Assembly (NCBI GenBank): GCA_003141455.1
Contig: PLMA01000031.1
Location: forward strand, 3,737-35,982
Source of the DNA: Chloroflexota bacterium
Lineage (GTDB): Bacteria > Chloroflexota > Limnocylindria > Limnocylindrales > CSP1-4
DNA: 32,246 bases
Reading direction: 5' to 3'
A program made the translations under genes and the position numbers. Positions 7,675 to 15,177 of the stretch are shown one piece after another (the stretch's first letter is position 1; the number at the start of each line of letters is the position of its first letter). The notes under the pieces were generated by a model, which saw nothing but the letters and a program-made list of their open reading frames with translations, was not told where the DNA came from and made no database searches.

Positions 7675-8424
7675 GTGGCAGTTCCCCACAGGACACCTCG
7701 AGAGATCGAGCTGATGCGCCGAGCCGGTCGCATCGTCGCGGACGTGCTTGCCCTGATGGAAGAGGAGCTGCGCCCGGGCGTGACCACGGGGCAGCTCGAC
7801 GCGATAGCGGAGGCCTACATCCTGAAGGCAGGCGCCCGGCCTTCGTTCAAGGGTTACCGGGGCTTCCCGGGGAGCATCTGCGTCTCCATAAATGAAGAGG
7901 TCGTTCACGGCATCCCCGGCAAGCGCGTGATAGAAGAGGGTCAGGTCGTCTCCATCGACGCCGGAGCCATCTGGCAGGGCTATCACGGAGACGCCGCCAG
8001 GACCTTCTACACAGGCACGCCGCCGGCTGATGTGGCCCGTCTCATCGACACCACGCGTCTCGCCTTGATGGCCGGCATCTCGGCCGCCGTCCCGGGCTCT
8101 TACGTCGAGCACGTGTCGGGCGCGGTGGAAGACGTGGCGATCGAGGGCCGGTGCGACATCGTCAGGCCGTTCGTCGGCCACGGCATCGGCACGGAGATGC
8201 ACGAAGACGTGCAGGTGCCGAACTACAGGATCGGCCGTCATGGCGTGCTGCTGGAGCCCGGCGTCTGCATCGCCATAGAGCCGATGCTGGCTCTCGGCAG
8301 CGCGGACGTGAAGACCCTGGCCGATGGCTGGACGGTCGTGACAACCGATCACTCTCTGGCGGCCCATTTCGAGCACACGATCGCGGTGACGGAGAGCGGC
8401 CCCGTGATCCTGACCACTGCATGA
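7675..8424 (+). CDS. map: Methionine aminopeptidase, type I
   Basis: This 249-aa enzyme removes the initiator methionine from nascent proteins. The five metal ligands of the pita-bread fold are all present: Asp95 (SIDAG), Asp106 (HGDAART), His169 (VGHGIG), Glu202 (AIEPM) and Glu233 (HFEHTIAVTE). The N-terminus shows the typical REIELMRRAGRIVADVL, and there is no N-terminal SH3-type extension, so it is the short bacterial form. The GTG at 7675 is 11 nt after adk, the normal spc-end order adk-map-infA. It is the last gene before a 166-nt gap. Confidence 0.97.
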   Translation: MAVPHRTPREIELMRRAGRIVADVLALMEEELRPGVTTGQLDAIAEAYILKAGARPSFKGYRGFPGSICVSINEEVVHGIPGKRVIEEGQVVSIDAGAIWQGYHGDAARTFYTGTPPADVARLIDTTRLALMAGISAAVPGSYVEHVSGAVEDVAIEGRCDIVRPFVGHGIGTEMHEDVQVPNYRIGRHGVLLEPGVCIAIEPMLALGSADVKTLADGWTVVTTDHSLAAHFEHTIAVTESGPVILTTA

Positions 8425-8499
8425 GCTACGCGGACGTGGCCTGCGCTCGCTCTCTGAGCGGCAGACTAACCACTCCACGGGGACGGCAGAGCGGGCAGG

Positions 8500-8528
8500 T
8501 TGCCTCGCTCGGGAGTCTTTGGTAACCT
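8500..8528 (+). promoter_or_regulatory. Candidate sigma-70 promoter for infA-rpmJ-alpha operon
   Basis: The gap between map and infA (8425-8590) contains TTGCCT at 8500-8505 and TAACCT at 8523-8528, separated by exactly 17 nt. These match four of six -35 positions and a plausible -10 box. A start near 8535 would give a leader of about 55 nt before infA. It is the best promoter-like pair I found by eye, in one of the few real gaps of the ribosomal cluster. Upstream, 8448-8460 can form a 5-bp stem with a 3-nt loop but has no T-run. Confidence 0.5.
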
Positions 8529-8540
8529 ATTCGTTCGTGT

Positions 8541-8559
8541 GTCGGCCAGGGAGGCCGGC
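8541..8559 (+). promoter_or_regulatory. Stem-loop in the infA leader
   Basis: Bases 8541-8547 can pair with 8553-8559 around the 5-nt loop AGGGA: seven pairs, one of them a T-G wobble. It lies downstream of the predicted -10 box and upstream of AAAGGA (8571-8576), the likely infA ribosome binding site. It would be part of the leader RNA. A regulatory role is possible but unproven, and such stems arise easily in GC-rich DNA. Confidence 0.35.
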
Positions 8560-8590
8560 ATTCGTGTGAGAAAGGAACGATACACAGGAC

Positions 8591-8809
8591 GTGGCGAAAA
8601 AGGACGCGATCGAGGTCGAAGGAACGGTGTTGGAGCCGTTGCCCAACACCATGTTCGCCGTTGAGCTCGAGAACGGCCACCGCGTTCTGGCGCACATTTC
8701 CGGCAAGCTGCGCATGAACTTCATCCGCATCCTGCCGGGCGACCGAGTCAGAGTAGAGCTCTCGCCCTACGACCTGACCCGCGGTCGAATCACCTATCGG
8801 CTCAAGTAG
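8591..8809 (+). CDS. infA: Translation initiation factor IF-1
   Basis: This 72-aa protein has the exact usual length of IF-1, the OB-fold factor that blocks the A site during initiation. The sequence [21 protein letters not shown] opens it, followed by [30 protein letters not shown] and a C-terminal [11 protein letters not shown], all diagnostic. The start is GTG at 8591. AAAGGA at 8571-8576 is 14 nt away, rather far, so initiation may be weak or assisted. It is followed after 25 nt by rpmJ, as in most bacteria. Confidence 0.97.
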   Translation: MAKKDAIEVEGTVLEPLPNTMFAVELENGHRVLAHISGKLRMNFIRILPGDRVRVELSPYDLTRGRITYRLK

Positions 8810-8834
8810 TGCCGCCGAGGATATCGAGGATCCC

Positions 8835-8948
8835 TTGAAAGTCAGAGCTTCCGTCAAGGCTCGTTGCGACAACTGCAAAGTCATCCGCCGGCACGGGACC
8901 GTGATGGTCATCTGCACCAATCCCAAGCACAAGCAGCGGCAGGGGTAG
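8835..8948 (+). CDS. rpmJ: 50S ribosomal protein L36 (TTG start)
   Basis: From TTG at 8835 the frame reads 37 codons: [19 protein letters not shown], then [18 protein letters not shown] and TAG at 8946-8948. L36 is the smallest 50S protein and helps tie 23S rRNA domains together near the factor-binding side. The zinc ligands are Cys11, Cys14, Cys27 and His32, so this is the zinc-bound form. The short length and TTG start make it easy to miss. It lies where expected, between infA and rpsM, 3 nt before the latter. Confidence 0.95.
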   Translation: MKVRASVKARCDNCKVIRRHGTVMVICTNPKHKQRQG

Positions 8949-8951
8949 GGC

Positions 8952-9329
8952 ATGGCACGAATCGCAGGCATCGACATTCCGCGCGAGAAGCGGGTCGAGA
9001 TCGCCCTCACCTATATCTACGGGATCGGTCTGCCCACAAGCCAGAAGATCCTCGCCCAGGCGAACGTCAATCCGGACACGCGGGTCCGAGATCTCACCGA
9101 GGAGCAGGTCAACCGCCTGCGCGAGATCATCGATCGACGCCACAAGGTTGAAGGTGACCTTCGCCGCGAGGTTGCCCTGAACATCAAGCGGCTAATTGAG
9201 ATCGGCTCCTACCGGGGCTCGCGCCATCGGCGCAATCTCCCGGCCCGGGGCCAGCGAACCAAGACCAATGCACGGCAGCGCCGCGGACCGAAGAAGACGG
9301 TCGGCGTCCGGCGCAAGGCGACGAAGTAG
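8952..9329 (+). CDS. rpsM: 30S ribosomal protein S13
   Basis: This 125-aa protein fits S13 of the 30S head, which contacts the P-site tRNA and forms intersubunit bridges with L5. The N-terminus [26 protein letters not shown] is diagnostic, with the helix-hairpin-helix continuing as [21 protein letters not shown]. The C-terminus has [20 protein letters not shown] followed by a Lys/Arg tail, as in the family. First gene of the classic alpha-operon block rpsM-rpsK-rpsD-rpoA-rplQ. Confidence 0.98.
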   Translation: MARIAGIDIPREKRVEIALTYIYGIGLPTSQKILAQANVNPDTRVRDLTEEQVNRLREIIDRRHKVEGDLRREVALNIKRLIEIGSYRGSRHRRNLPARGQRTKTNARQRRGPKKTVGVRRKATK

Positions 9330-9347
9330 AGGAGCCGGACGCAAGGA

Positions 9348-9743
9348 ATGGCCGAACGAAAGCGCGCTACCAAGCAGCGCCGCAGGGAGAAGAAGAACGT
9401 GCCGCAGGGGCACGCTCACATCCAGGCGAGCTTCAACAACACCATCATCACCATCACGGACCCCAACGGTAACGTGGTCAGCTGGGGCTCGGCCGGCATC
9501 GCCGGCTTCAAGGGCTCCCGCAAGAGCACGCCCTACGCCGCGGCGCAATCCGCCGAGATGGCCGCCAAGAAGGCCATGGAGCACGGCATGCGCCAGGTCG
9601 AGGTCTACGTCAAGGGCCCCGGTGCCGGCCGCGAGCAGGCCATTCGCTCTCTCCAGGCGGCCGGCCTCGAGGTTAGCGCGATCACGGACGTCACCCCAGT
9701 CCCCCACAACGGCTGCCGCCCGCCCAAGCGGCGTCGAGTGTAG
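9348..9743 (+). CDS. rpsK: 30S ribosomal protein S11
   Basis: This 131-aa protein is normal for S11, which sits on the 30S platform beside the mRNA exit at the E site. Diagnostic segments are [42 protein letters not shown] and the C-terminal [20 protein letters not shown]. The N-terminus is strongly basic ([13 protein letters not shown]). It follows rpsM by 18 nt; GAGGAG at 9329-9334 overlaps the rpsM stop and may serve as its ribosome binding site, at a long spacing. Confidence 0.98.
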   Translation: MAERKRATKQRRREKKNVPQGHAHIQASFNNTIITITDPNGNVVSWGSAGIAGFKGSRKSTPYAAAQSAEMAAKKAMEHGMRQVEVYVKGPGAGREQAIRSLQAAGLEVSAITDVTPVPHNGCRPPKRRRV

Positions 9744-9755
9744 GGAGGACGACAG

Positions 9756-10382
9756 ATGGCCCGCTACACCGATCCTGTCTGCCGGCTCTGCCGCCGGGAG
9801 GGCGCCAAGCTCTTCCTGAAGGGGACCCGCTGCTATTCGAAGAAATGCTCCTGGGAACGCCGTCAGGCGCCTCCGGGCCAGCATGGAGTCCGCCGCCGCA
9901 AGGTCGGCGACTACGGCATGCAGCTGCGAGAGAAGCAGAAGATCCGCCGCGTCTACAGCGTGCTGGAGCGCCAGTTCCAGGGCTACTTCGAGAAGGCGAA
10001 CTCCACACCGGGAGTCACCGGAGAGAACCTGCTTCGCATGCTGGAGCTGCGCCTGGACAACGTCGTCTACCGCATGGGTTTTGCCGCGTCACGCGCCGAG
10101 GCGCGCCAGATGGTCGGCCACGCCCACTTCACCGTCAACGGCCGCGTTTCGAACATTCCGTCGCTGCAGATGAGGCCGGGCGACAGGATCGAAGTCCGCG
10201 AGACGCATCGCACTCGTGAACCTTTCAAGGAGGCGGCGGAACTAATCCGGTCGCGCCAGGTTCCCGAGTGGCTGAGCGTCGATGCGGCGAAGCTCGCCGG
10301 ATCCGTCATAACCGCCCCGCGCCGCGACCAGATGCCGCTCGACCTCAACGAGCAGCTCGTGGTCGAGTACTACTCGAGGTAA
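9756..10382 (+). CDS. rpsD: 30S ribosomal protein S4, zinc form
   Basis: This 208-aa protein is S4, a nucleator of 16S rRNA folding. The N-terminus carries four cysteines (Cys9, Cys12, Cys26, Cys31) in the zinc-binding arrangement of the Thermus-type protein; many bacteria have lost them. The S4 RNA-binding domain is seen as [27 protein letters not shown] and [13 protein letters not shown]. The C-terminus ends [13 protein letters not shown], as in the family. It is 12 nt after rpsK, with GGAGGA just before the ATG. Confidence 0.97.
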   Translation: MARYTDPVCRLCRREGAKLFLKGTRCYSKKCSWERRQAPPGQHGVRRRKVGDYGMQLREKQKIRRVYSVLERQFQGYFEKANSTPGVTGENLLRMLELRLDNVVYRMGFAASRAEARQMVGHAHFTVNGRVSNIPSLQMRPGDRIEVRETHRTREPFKEAAELIRSRQVPEWLSVDAAKLAGSVITAPRRDQMPLDLNEQLVVEYYSR

Positions 10383-10391
10383 CGCACCCCG

Positions 10392-11402
10392 ATGATCGAA
10401 CTCGAGATCCCGCAGATAGCTCCGGTCGAGGAGCTCGGCTCGTACGCGAAGTACGAGGCGAGCCCGCTGCCGGCCGGCTACGGCGTCACTCTGGGCAACG
10501 CCCTTCGACGGGTCCTGCTCTCCTCGCTCGAGGGCGCAGCCATTACGGCGATCCAGATCCGTGACGTCTATCACGAATTCACGAGCATTCCGGGCGTGAA
10601 AGAGGATGTGACCCAGATCGTCCTCAACGTCAAGAAGCTCCGTCTGAAGAGCTTCGCGACGCACCCCGTCCAGCTCAAGCTCATCAAGAGCGGTGCCGGC
10701 ACCGTCACCGCGGCGGACATCCAGGAATCGGCGGATGTCGAGATCGTGAACCCCGAGCTGCCGATCATGACCCTGGACTCGGACGACGTGACCATCGAGA
10801 TGGACCTCACGGTGGAGAAGGGCGTGGGCTACCTCGCCGCCGAGCGCGCCGAGTCGAACCCGATCGGCGTCATCCCCGTCGACGCGATCTTCACGCCGGT
10901 CCGCAAGGTCAACTACTCGATCGAGAACACCCGCGTCGGGCAGATGACCAACTACGACAAGCTGACGATCGAGCTCGAGACGGACGGCACGATCTCCCCC
11001 GAGGAGGCGCTCAGTCGCGCCGCCGACATCCTCGTCCGCCAGTTCTCGCTCTTCGCCAACATCGGGCTCGTCGCCGCCGGCACGGACCGCGTGGCGACCA
11101 GCGTCCCGCAGCTCCCGCCGAACATGCTCGACATGCCGATCGAGGAGCTCGACCTGCCGATGCGAGCCTATAACTCGCTGAAGCGCAACAACATCGTCAA
11201 GGTCGGCCAGTTGCTGCAGCTCTCCGACGACGACCTGCTGCGGATGCGCAACTTCGGCAAGAAGTCGCTCGACGAGATGAAAGAGCGGCTGCGCATGCGC
11301 GGCTTCATCCTCCCCGACAGCGAAGAGGCGACGCTCGGCGACGACCTCGACGAGGTCGAAGAGGAAGAGCAGTTCGACGATCTGGCTCCTGAGGAGACCT
11401 GA
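10392..11402 (+). CDS. rpoA: DNA-directed RNA polymerase subunit alpha
   Basis: This 336-aa protein has the full two-domain alpha structure. The N-terminal assembly domain shows YGVTLGNALRRVLLSSLEGAAIT and the following RDVYHEFTSIPGVKEDV. A linker after about residue 235 leads to the C-terminal domain with IEELDLPMRAYNSLKRNNI and the DNA-contacting helix-hairpin-helix RMRNFGKKSLDEMKERL. The C-terminus is acidic. It starts 9 nt after rpsD and is followed by rplQ, the conserved order. Alpha dimerises to start polymerase assembly and its CTD contacts UP elements and activators. Confidence 0.98.
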   Translation: MIELEIPQIAPVEELGSYAKYEASPLPAGYGVTLGNALRRVLLSSLEGAAITAIQIRDVYHEFTSIPGVKEDVTQIVLNVKKLRLKSFATHPVQLKLIKSGAGTVTAADIQESADVEIVNPELPIMTLDSDDVTIEMDLTVEKGVGYLAAERAESNPIGVIPVDAIFTPVRKVNYSIENTRVGQMTNYDKLTIELETDGTISPEEALSRAADILVRQFSLFANIGLVAAGTDRVATSVPQLPPNMLDMPIEELDLPMRAYNSLKRNNIVKVGQLLQLSDDDLLRMRNFGKKSLDEMKERLRMRGFILPDSEEATLGDDLDEVEEEEQFDDLAPEET

Positions 11403-11405
11403 GCG

Positions 11406-11759
11406 ATGGCCCATCGAATCGACGGCCGCAAGCTCAGCCGCAAGCAGGGGCCGCGCCTGGCCCTCTTCAAGAACCTGACCGTCTCTGTCCTTCGATATGA
11501 GCGGGTCCAGACCACAGAGGCAAAGGCCAAAGAGGTTCGGGGCCGGATCGAGCGGATGATCACGCTGGCCAAGCGCGGGGACCTGGCCGCACGTCGAGCG
11601 GTCATCGCGGAGCTCCCTAACGAGCCGCTCGTGGTGACCAAGCTCTTCAATGAGATCGCTCCCAAGTACGCCGACCGGACCTCCGGCTTCACCCGGATCG
11701 TCCACGTCGGCCAGCGCATCGGCGACGCGGCTCCGATCGTTCAGATCGAGCTGGTGTAG
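11406..11759 (+). CDS. rplQ: 50S ribosomal protein L17
   Basis: This 117-aa protein is standard L17, located near the tunnel exit. The N-terminus MAHRIDGRKLSRKQGPRLALFKNL corresponds to the family's basic first helix. TTEAKAKEVRGRIERMITLAKRGDL, the central block, and a C-terminal GFTRIVHVGQRIGDAAPIVQIELV are all diagnostic. It begins 3 nt after the rpoA stop and closes the alpha operon block. Confidence 0.98.
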   Translation: MAHRIDGRKLSRKQGPRLALFKNLTVSVLRYERVQTTEAKAKEVRGRIERMITLAKRGDLAARRAVIAELPNEPLVVTKLFNEIAPKYADRTSGFTRIVHVGQRIGDAAPIVQIELV

Positions 11760-11830
11760 CCGGCACGCCGGTGGTCAACGCGGCAATGCGCCGGCCGAAC
11801 GGCGACGAGAGCGTCCGAGAGGGCGCGCCC

Positions 11831-12613
11831 GTGCGATATCGCGCACGAGTCGAATATGACGGCACGGACTTCGCCGGGTTCCAGGTCCAACCTGGAGCGC
11901 GGACAGTCCAGGGAGAACTCGAGGCCGCACTGACCAGGATCTCCGGCGGAAGCCGGGTCCGTGTCGCGGCGGCCGGCCGTACCGACGCCGGGGTCCACGC
12001 CACCGGGCAGGTGATCGCATTCACCGACCCGAAAGGAAGGTCGGCGACGGAGCTGGCCAGGGCGCTCGACGCTCTGCTGCCAGGGGACGTGGCAATCCGC
12101 GAGGTGCGGCGCGTCCCGGCCGGGTTCAACCCTCGCTATGCGGCGCGATATCGGGAGTATCGCTACACCGTCTGGAACGGGCCGCGAAGCCCGCTCCGCG
12201 AGCGTTTCGCGCTCGGGGTGCGGGACCCACTGGATACCGCCGCGATGGAGCGGGCCGGGTCGGTCCTGGTGGGCCGTCACGACTTCAGCGCCTTCGGGGT
12301 GGCGCATCGGCAACCGGTGCGGATCGTGCACTCGATCCGTGTCAGGCGGAACGGGTCGCTCGTGACGATAGACGTCGCGGCCGACGCGTTTCTCGGCCAG
12401 ATGGTGCGAAGAATGGTGGCCGCTCTCCTGGAGGTCGGTCACGGAAGGACAACCGAAGAGGCGGTCACCGCGGCGCTCGCGTCGAGGCGACCGGCGTTCA
12501 ATGGGGCCGTTGCCCCTGCGAAAGGCCTATGCCTCCGGCGCGTCGTCCTCGGCTCCTCGAGGAGCAGGACGGCGCCGGCAAGCACGATCGCCAGATCGAA
12601 CGGAGAACGATGA
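11831..12613 (+). CDS. truA: tRNA pseudouridine(38-40) synthase TruA
   Basis: TruA converts uridines 38-40 of the tRNA anticodon arm to pseudouridine. From the GTG at 11831 the protein is 260 aa and begins [18 protein letters not shown], matching the family N-terminus. The catalytic Asp is residue 52, in [30 protein letters not shown] and the segment GRHDFSAFG are also typical. GAGAGGG at 11817-11823 gives a 7-nt spacing to this start. The frame is open up to a GTG at 11771, which would add 20 residues without a visible ribosome binding site. The stop overlaps the rplM ATG (ATGA). truA between rplQ and rplM is common. Confidence 0.93.
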   Translation: MRYRARVEYDGTDFAGFQVQPGARTVQGELEAALTRISGGSRVRVAAAGRTDAGVHATGQVIAFTDPKGRSATELARALDALLPGDVAIREVRRVPAGFNPRYAARYREYRYTVWNGPRSPLRERFALGVRDPLDTAAMERAGSVLVGRHDFSAFGVAHRQPVRIVHSIRVRRNGSLVTIDVAADAFLGQMVRRMVAALLEVGHGRTTEEAVTAALASRRPAFNGAVAPAKGLCLRRVVLGSSRSRTAPASTIARSNGER

Positions 12614-13041
12614 TCGCGAAGACATACACGGTCCGTGAGAGCGAGATCGACCGACGCTGGTACGTCGTGGACGCGACGGACGAGACGCTCGGCCGCCTGG
12701 CGTCGCGCATCGCTCGCGTCCTCGAAGGCAAGAACAAGCCTCTGTACACCCCGACGATGGATTCGGGCGACTTCGTCGTCGTCGTGAACGCCGGCAAGAT
12801 CGCGGTCACGTCCAACAAGAAAGAGACCAAGCTCTACATGCGTCACAGCGGCTACCCGCATGGTCTGAAGTCGGAGACTCTGGGGCATCTTCTGGAACGC
12901 CGGCCGGAGGAAGTCATCCGCCGCGCCGTAAAGGGGATGCTGCCCCACAATCGCCTGGGGGCTCAGCAGCTGACAAAGCTCAAGGTCTACGCCGGCCCAG
13001 AGCACCCGCACAAGGCGCAGCGGCCCGAGCCGCTCGCCTGA
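12610..13041 (+). CDS. rplM: 50S ribosomal protein L13
   Basis: This 143-aa protein is normal for L13, an early 50S assembly protein. Recognisable parts are [21 protein letters not shown], the stretch [31 protein letters not shown] and the motif [12 protein letters not shown]. The frame is open further upstream within truA, but the family N-terminus begins at the ATG at 12610, which overlaps the truA stop. It pairs with rpsI downstream, as in nearly all bacteria. Confidence 0.97.
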   Translation: MIAKTYTVRESEIDRRWYVVDATDETLGRLASRIARVLEGKNKPLYTPTMDSGDFVVVVNAGKIAVTSNKKETKLYMRHSGYPHGLKSETLGHLLERRPEEVIRRAVKGMLPHNRLGAQQLTKLKVYAGPEHPHKAQRPEPLA

Positions 13042-13052
13042 CGAGGAGCGTG

Positions 13053-13451
13053 ATGACCACCCCTGCCTACTTCTACGGGACCGGTCGCCGCAAGACTGCG
13101 GTTGCTCGGGTTCGGCTGGTTCCGGGGTCCGGTGAGATCGTCGTCAACGATCGCACCCTGGAGCAGCACTTCGGCAATGCCGTGGACGAGACGGATGTCC
13201 GTCTTCCGTTCCGAGTCACCGGGACCGAAGGCGCCTACAACGCCCAGATCAAGGTCGAGGGCGGCGGCGTGACCGGCCAGGCCGGGGCCATTCGCCATGG
13301 CATCGCCCGCGCACTGCTCCAGCTCGACCCCGAGGCCAACCGCCTTCCCCTGCGTCAGGCCGGTCTGCTGACCCGGGACCCGCGGATGAAGGAGCGCAAG
13401 AAGTACGGGCTCAAGCGGGCTCGTAAGGCTCCGCAGTACACGAAGCGCTAG
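13053..13451 (+). CDS. rpsI: 30S ribosomal protein S9
   Basis: This 132-aa protein is S9, whose C-terminal tail reaches the P-site tRNA anticodon stem. [20 protein letters not shown] opens it, [20 protein letters not shown] is the central block, and it ends RKAPQYTKR, with the invariant terminal Lys-Arg. The ATG at 13053 follows GAGGAG (13043-13048); the GTG at 13050 is less likely. It is the last gene of the ribosomal cluster before a 272-nt non-genic stretch. Confidence 0.97.
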   Translation: MTTPAYFYGTGRRKTAVARVRLVPGSGEIVVNDRTLEQHFGNAVDETDVRLPFRVTGTEGAYNAQIKVEGGGVTGQAGAIRHGIARALLQLDPEANRLPLRQAGLLTRDPRMKERKKYGLKRARKAPQYTKR

Positions 13452-13455
13452 TCGC

Positions 13456-13513
13456 GCCCGGATCGGGCCGTCTTCGCTGGCGCCGTGTTCCCGACCCGCG
13501 CACCTTCGGGTGC
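13456..13513 (+). terminator. Candidate transcription end after rpsI (two stem-loops)
   Basis: Two GC-rich stems follow rpsI: GCCCG-GAT-CGGGC at 13456-13468, then GCACC-TTCG-GGTGC at 13500-13513, the second with the very stable UUCG loop. Short T-containing segments follow (CGTCTTCG, ATTCGCG), but there is no real T-run, so a classical intrinsic terminator is not shown. Position at the end of a conserved operon is the main support. Confidence 0.3.
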
Positions 13514-13564
13514 ATTCGCGCCCGTACCCGGCATCGCCTCGGTCTGACCTCGCGCAGCTCCGAC

Positions 13565-13580
13565 CGGGTAACCTCGCGGG
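13565..13580 (+). promoter_or_regulatory. 16-bp element with TAACCT -10-like box, copy 1
   Basis: The sequence CGGGTAACCTCGCGGG occurs here and again exactly at 27486-27501. TAACCT (13569-13574) resembles a -10 box and is followed after 5 nt by GTG (13580-13582), much as in the copy before tsaE, where the gap is 6 nt. A weak -35-like CTGACC lies at 13544-13549 (19-nt spacer). Transcription starting near 13580 would serve the TPR gene downstream. Confidence 0.4.
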
Positions 13581-13723
13581 TGTCGCACCGCGACTCGCTC
13601 CGATGGTCGGCTCCGCCCAGCGCTGAGCTCGTCGGCGTGGCGAATTGGACAGCTGGCGTAGGACGAAGGCTCCGAATGCCGTCGGCGCATGTACCCGAGA
13701 CGGCGCCCTCGCGAGAAGGCATC

Positions 13724-15049
13724 ATGTGCGCTATGACGGACGATCTGTACGAGCGCTACAAAGAAGCGCTTCGGATTGGCCACGTGGCCGTGCTGCGCGG
13801 TGCCCTGGATGACGCCGTGGAAGCGTACCGGGCCGCGGCCGTGATTGCGCCGTCTCGCGCCCTTCCACACACGAGTCTGGCCGGCGCGCTCCTTCGGTTG
13901 GGTCACCTGGAAGAGGCGCTGATCGAGTACGCGACGGCCGTCAGCCGATCTCCGCATGACGAGGGTGCGCTCCTGGGCCAGGCCGAGGCCCTCACCGTCG
14001 CCGGGCAGCGAGTTGACGCGGCCGTGGCCCTGGATCACGTATCCGAGATCCAGGAGGCCTCCGGAAGGCTTCCCGAGGCCGCGGACACCCTCCGGCGAGC
14101 CCTCGAACTCGAAGATGCCCCCGAGCGAACGCGACGCCAGCGGAGCCTCTTGCGAGAGATCCGGCTCTCGGCCGGAGACGCAGCCGCCGAGCAGCTCCTG
14201 GCCCGGGCGCTTCGTTTGCGTGACGAGCCGGCCGGCAATGCGCCCGAAGCCGCTCGATCGGCCAAGGCGGCCGCTCCGGCGGCTGGCGCCGCGGCCGAGG
14301 ACCCGAACATTGCTGCCGTGATCGCGAATGAGACGCCCATCCCCTCAACGGCGTCGGCGGAGATGCCGTGGATCGCCGCCGGCGACGAGGACTCGGTCCC
14401 GCCCGACGTGCCTGAGCAAGCCGAGGCTGCGGAACCCGTCGAAGCGGCGTCAGCAGCCGTCCCCGTACCCGTCGAGGTAGCCCTCGAGAGGCCGTCGAGG
14501 GATATTGAGTGGCCGAAGGAGGATCGGGCGCCGCGGCGGGCGTCCGTGCCTATGCCCGTGGCCGGGTCCGCGGACCCGGCCGAGCCAGTCGCCGTGGAAG
14601 CCCACCAGGATGAGCCTCCCGCCGTGGGGGTTATGGAGGGCGCGTTCGACACGGCCGTCTTCGGGGACGCCCTCAGCGAGACAGAGCGCGGAGCGACCGG
14701 GGACGAGCTTCTGGCCTCGGCGGAGGCTGCGGACCAGGCGGGCGACGACGGGAAGCTGCGCTCGCTCCTCGTCAGGACGGCTCGCGCCTATGGCCGAGAG
14801 GGCCGGTTCGAGGCCGGGCTTGATGCGATGCACAGGCTGCTGCAGCGTGACCCAGGAAACGTGGAAGCTCACCTCGAGCTGGTTGAGCTGTACGTGGCGC
14901 GTGGCTGGAATTCGCTGGCAGCCGAGAAGCTCGTCTTGCTGGGGCGGCTTGCGGAGCTGGACGACGATCAGGAGACCCGTCAGCGGCTCTGCGACGTTGC
15001 CAGCCGCGCCTTCCCCGACGACGAGACCCTCGCGACCCTCTGCGCCTAG
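13724..15049 (+). CDS. TPR-repeat protein of unknown role
   Basis: I read three parts. The N-terminal ~160 residues are helical TPR-like repeats (GALDDAVEAYRAAAVIAPSRA, then LGHLEEALIEYATAVSRSP and GRLPEAADTLRRALEL). A low-complexity linker of about 160 residues rich in Ala, Pro and Glu follows. A C-terminal TPR block has YGREGRFEAGLDAMHRLLQRDPGN and HLELVELYVARGWNSLAAEKL. There is no signal peptide, membrane segment or catalytic motif. The start at ATG 13724 follows AGAAGG (13714-13719) by 4 nt; ATG 13733 (MTDDLYERYK) is an equally good protein start, and GTG 13580 is possible if the transcript is leaderless. It probably acts as a protein-binding scaffold; the partner is unknown. Confidence 0.85.
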   Translation: MCAMTDDLYERYKEALRIGHVAVLRGALDDAVEAYRAAAVIAPSRALPHTSLAGALLRLGHLEEALIEYATAVSRSPHDEGALLGQAEALTVAGQRVDAAVALDHVSEIQEASGRLPEAADTLRRALELEDAPERTRRQRSLLREIRLSAGDAAAEQLLARALRLRDEPAGNAPEAARSAKAAAPAAGAAAEDPNIAAVIANETPIPSTASAEMPWIAAGDEDSVPPDVPEQAEAAEPVEAASAAVPVPVEVALERPSRDIEWPKEDRAPRRASVPMPVAGSADPAEPVAVEAHQDEPPAVGVMEGAFDTAVFGDALSETERGATGDELLASAEAADQAGDDGKLRSLLVRTARAYGREGRFEAGLDAMHRLLQRDPGNVEAHLELVELYVARGWNSLAAEKLVLLGRLAELDDDQETRQRLCDVASRAFPDDETLATLCA

Positions 15050-15160
15050 AGACCGCCCGGGCTGCCATCCCGCCGCGCTTACCTGCGCCCCGTTCCTGCC
15101 TCCGAGCCTCGCCACGGGGGGAGTCTGCCGCCCACGGCGCGGGAGTAGCCGGCCGTGCGG

Positions 15161-15168
15161 TATACACT
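15161..15168 (+). promoter_or_regulatory. Candidate -10 box just before cdaA
   Basis: The gap between the TPR gene and cdaA (15050-15177) is GC-rich apart from TATACACT at 15161-15168. The box ends 9 nt before the cdaA ATG at 15178, so transcription would begin at or within a few bases of the start codon, giving a leaderless or nearly leaderless mRNA. No convincing -35 box is seen, and no clear ribosome binding site precedes the ATG, which supports the leaderless reading. Confidence 0.45.
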
Positions 15169-15177
15169 AGCCCTCCG

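Larger units (their letters stand above)
13452..13723 (+). other. Intergenic region after the ribosomal cluster
   Basis: This 272-nt stretch has no convincing gene. Bases 13456-13460 and 13464-13468 can form a GC stem (GCCCG/CGGGC, 3-nt loop) 5 nt after the rpsI stop, and 13500-13504 pairs with 13509-13513 around a TTCG loop. Either could mark the end of the ribosomal transcript, although neither has a T-run. At 13569-13574 is TAACCT within a 16-bp sequence that recurs exactly at 27486-27501. A reading frame in phase with the next gene is open from GTG 13580, but its codons have clearly lower third-position GC than the gene body. Confidence 0.6.

Noticed and set aside
8425..8500. tRNA gene in the map-infA gap
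   Set aside because: Some stem-like segments exist on both strands, but there is no T-loop GTTCRA sequence, anticodon arm or acceptor pairing that fits.
13580..13723. Longer N-terminus (48 codons) of the TPR protein from GTG 13580
   Set aside because: Third-position GC is clearly lower than in the gene body, the residues look unstructured, and a purine-rich site precedes ATG 13724. It is kept only as an alternative because of the possible leaderless promoter.
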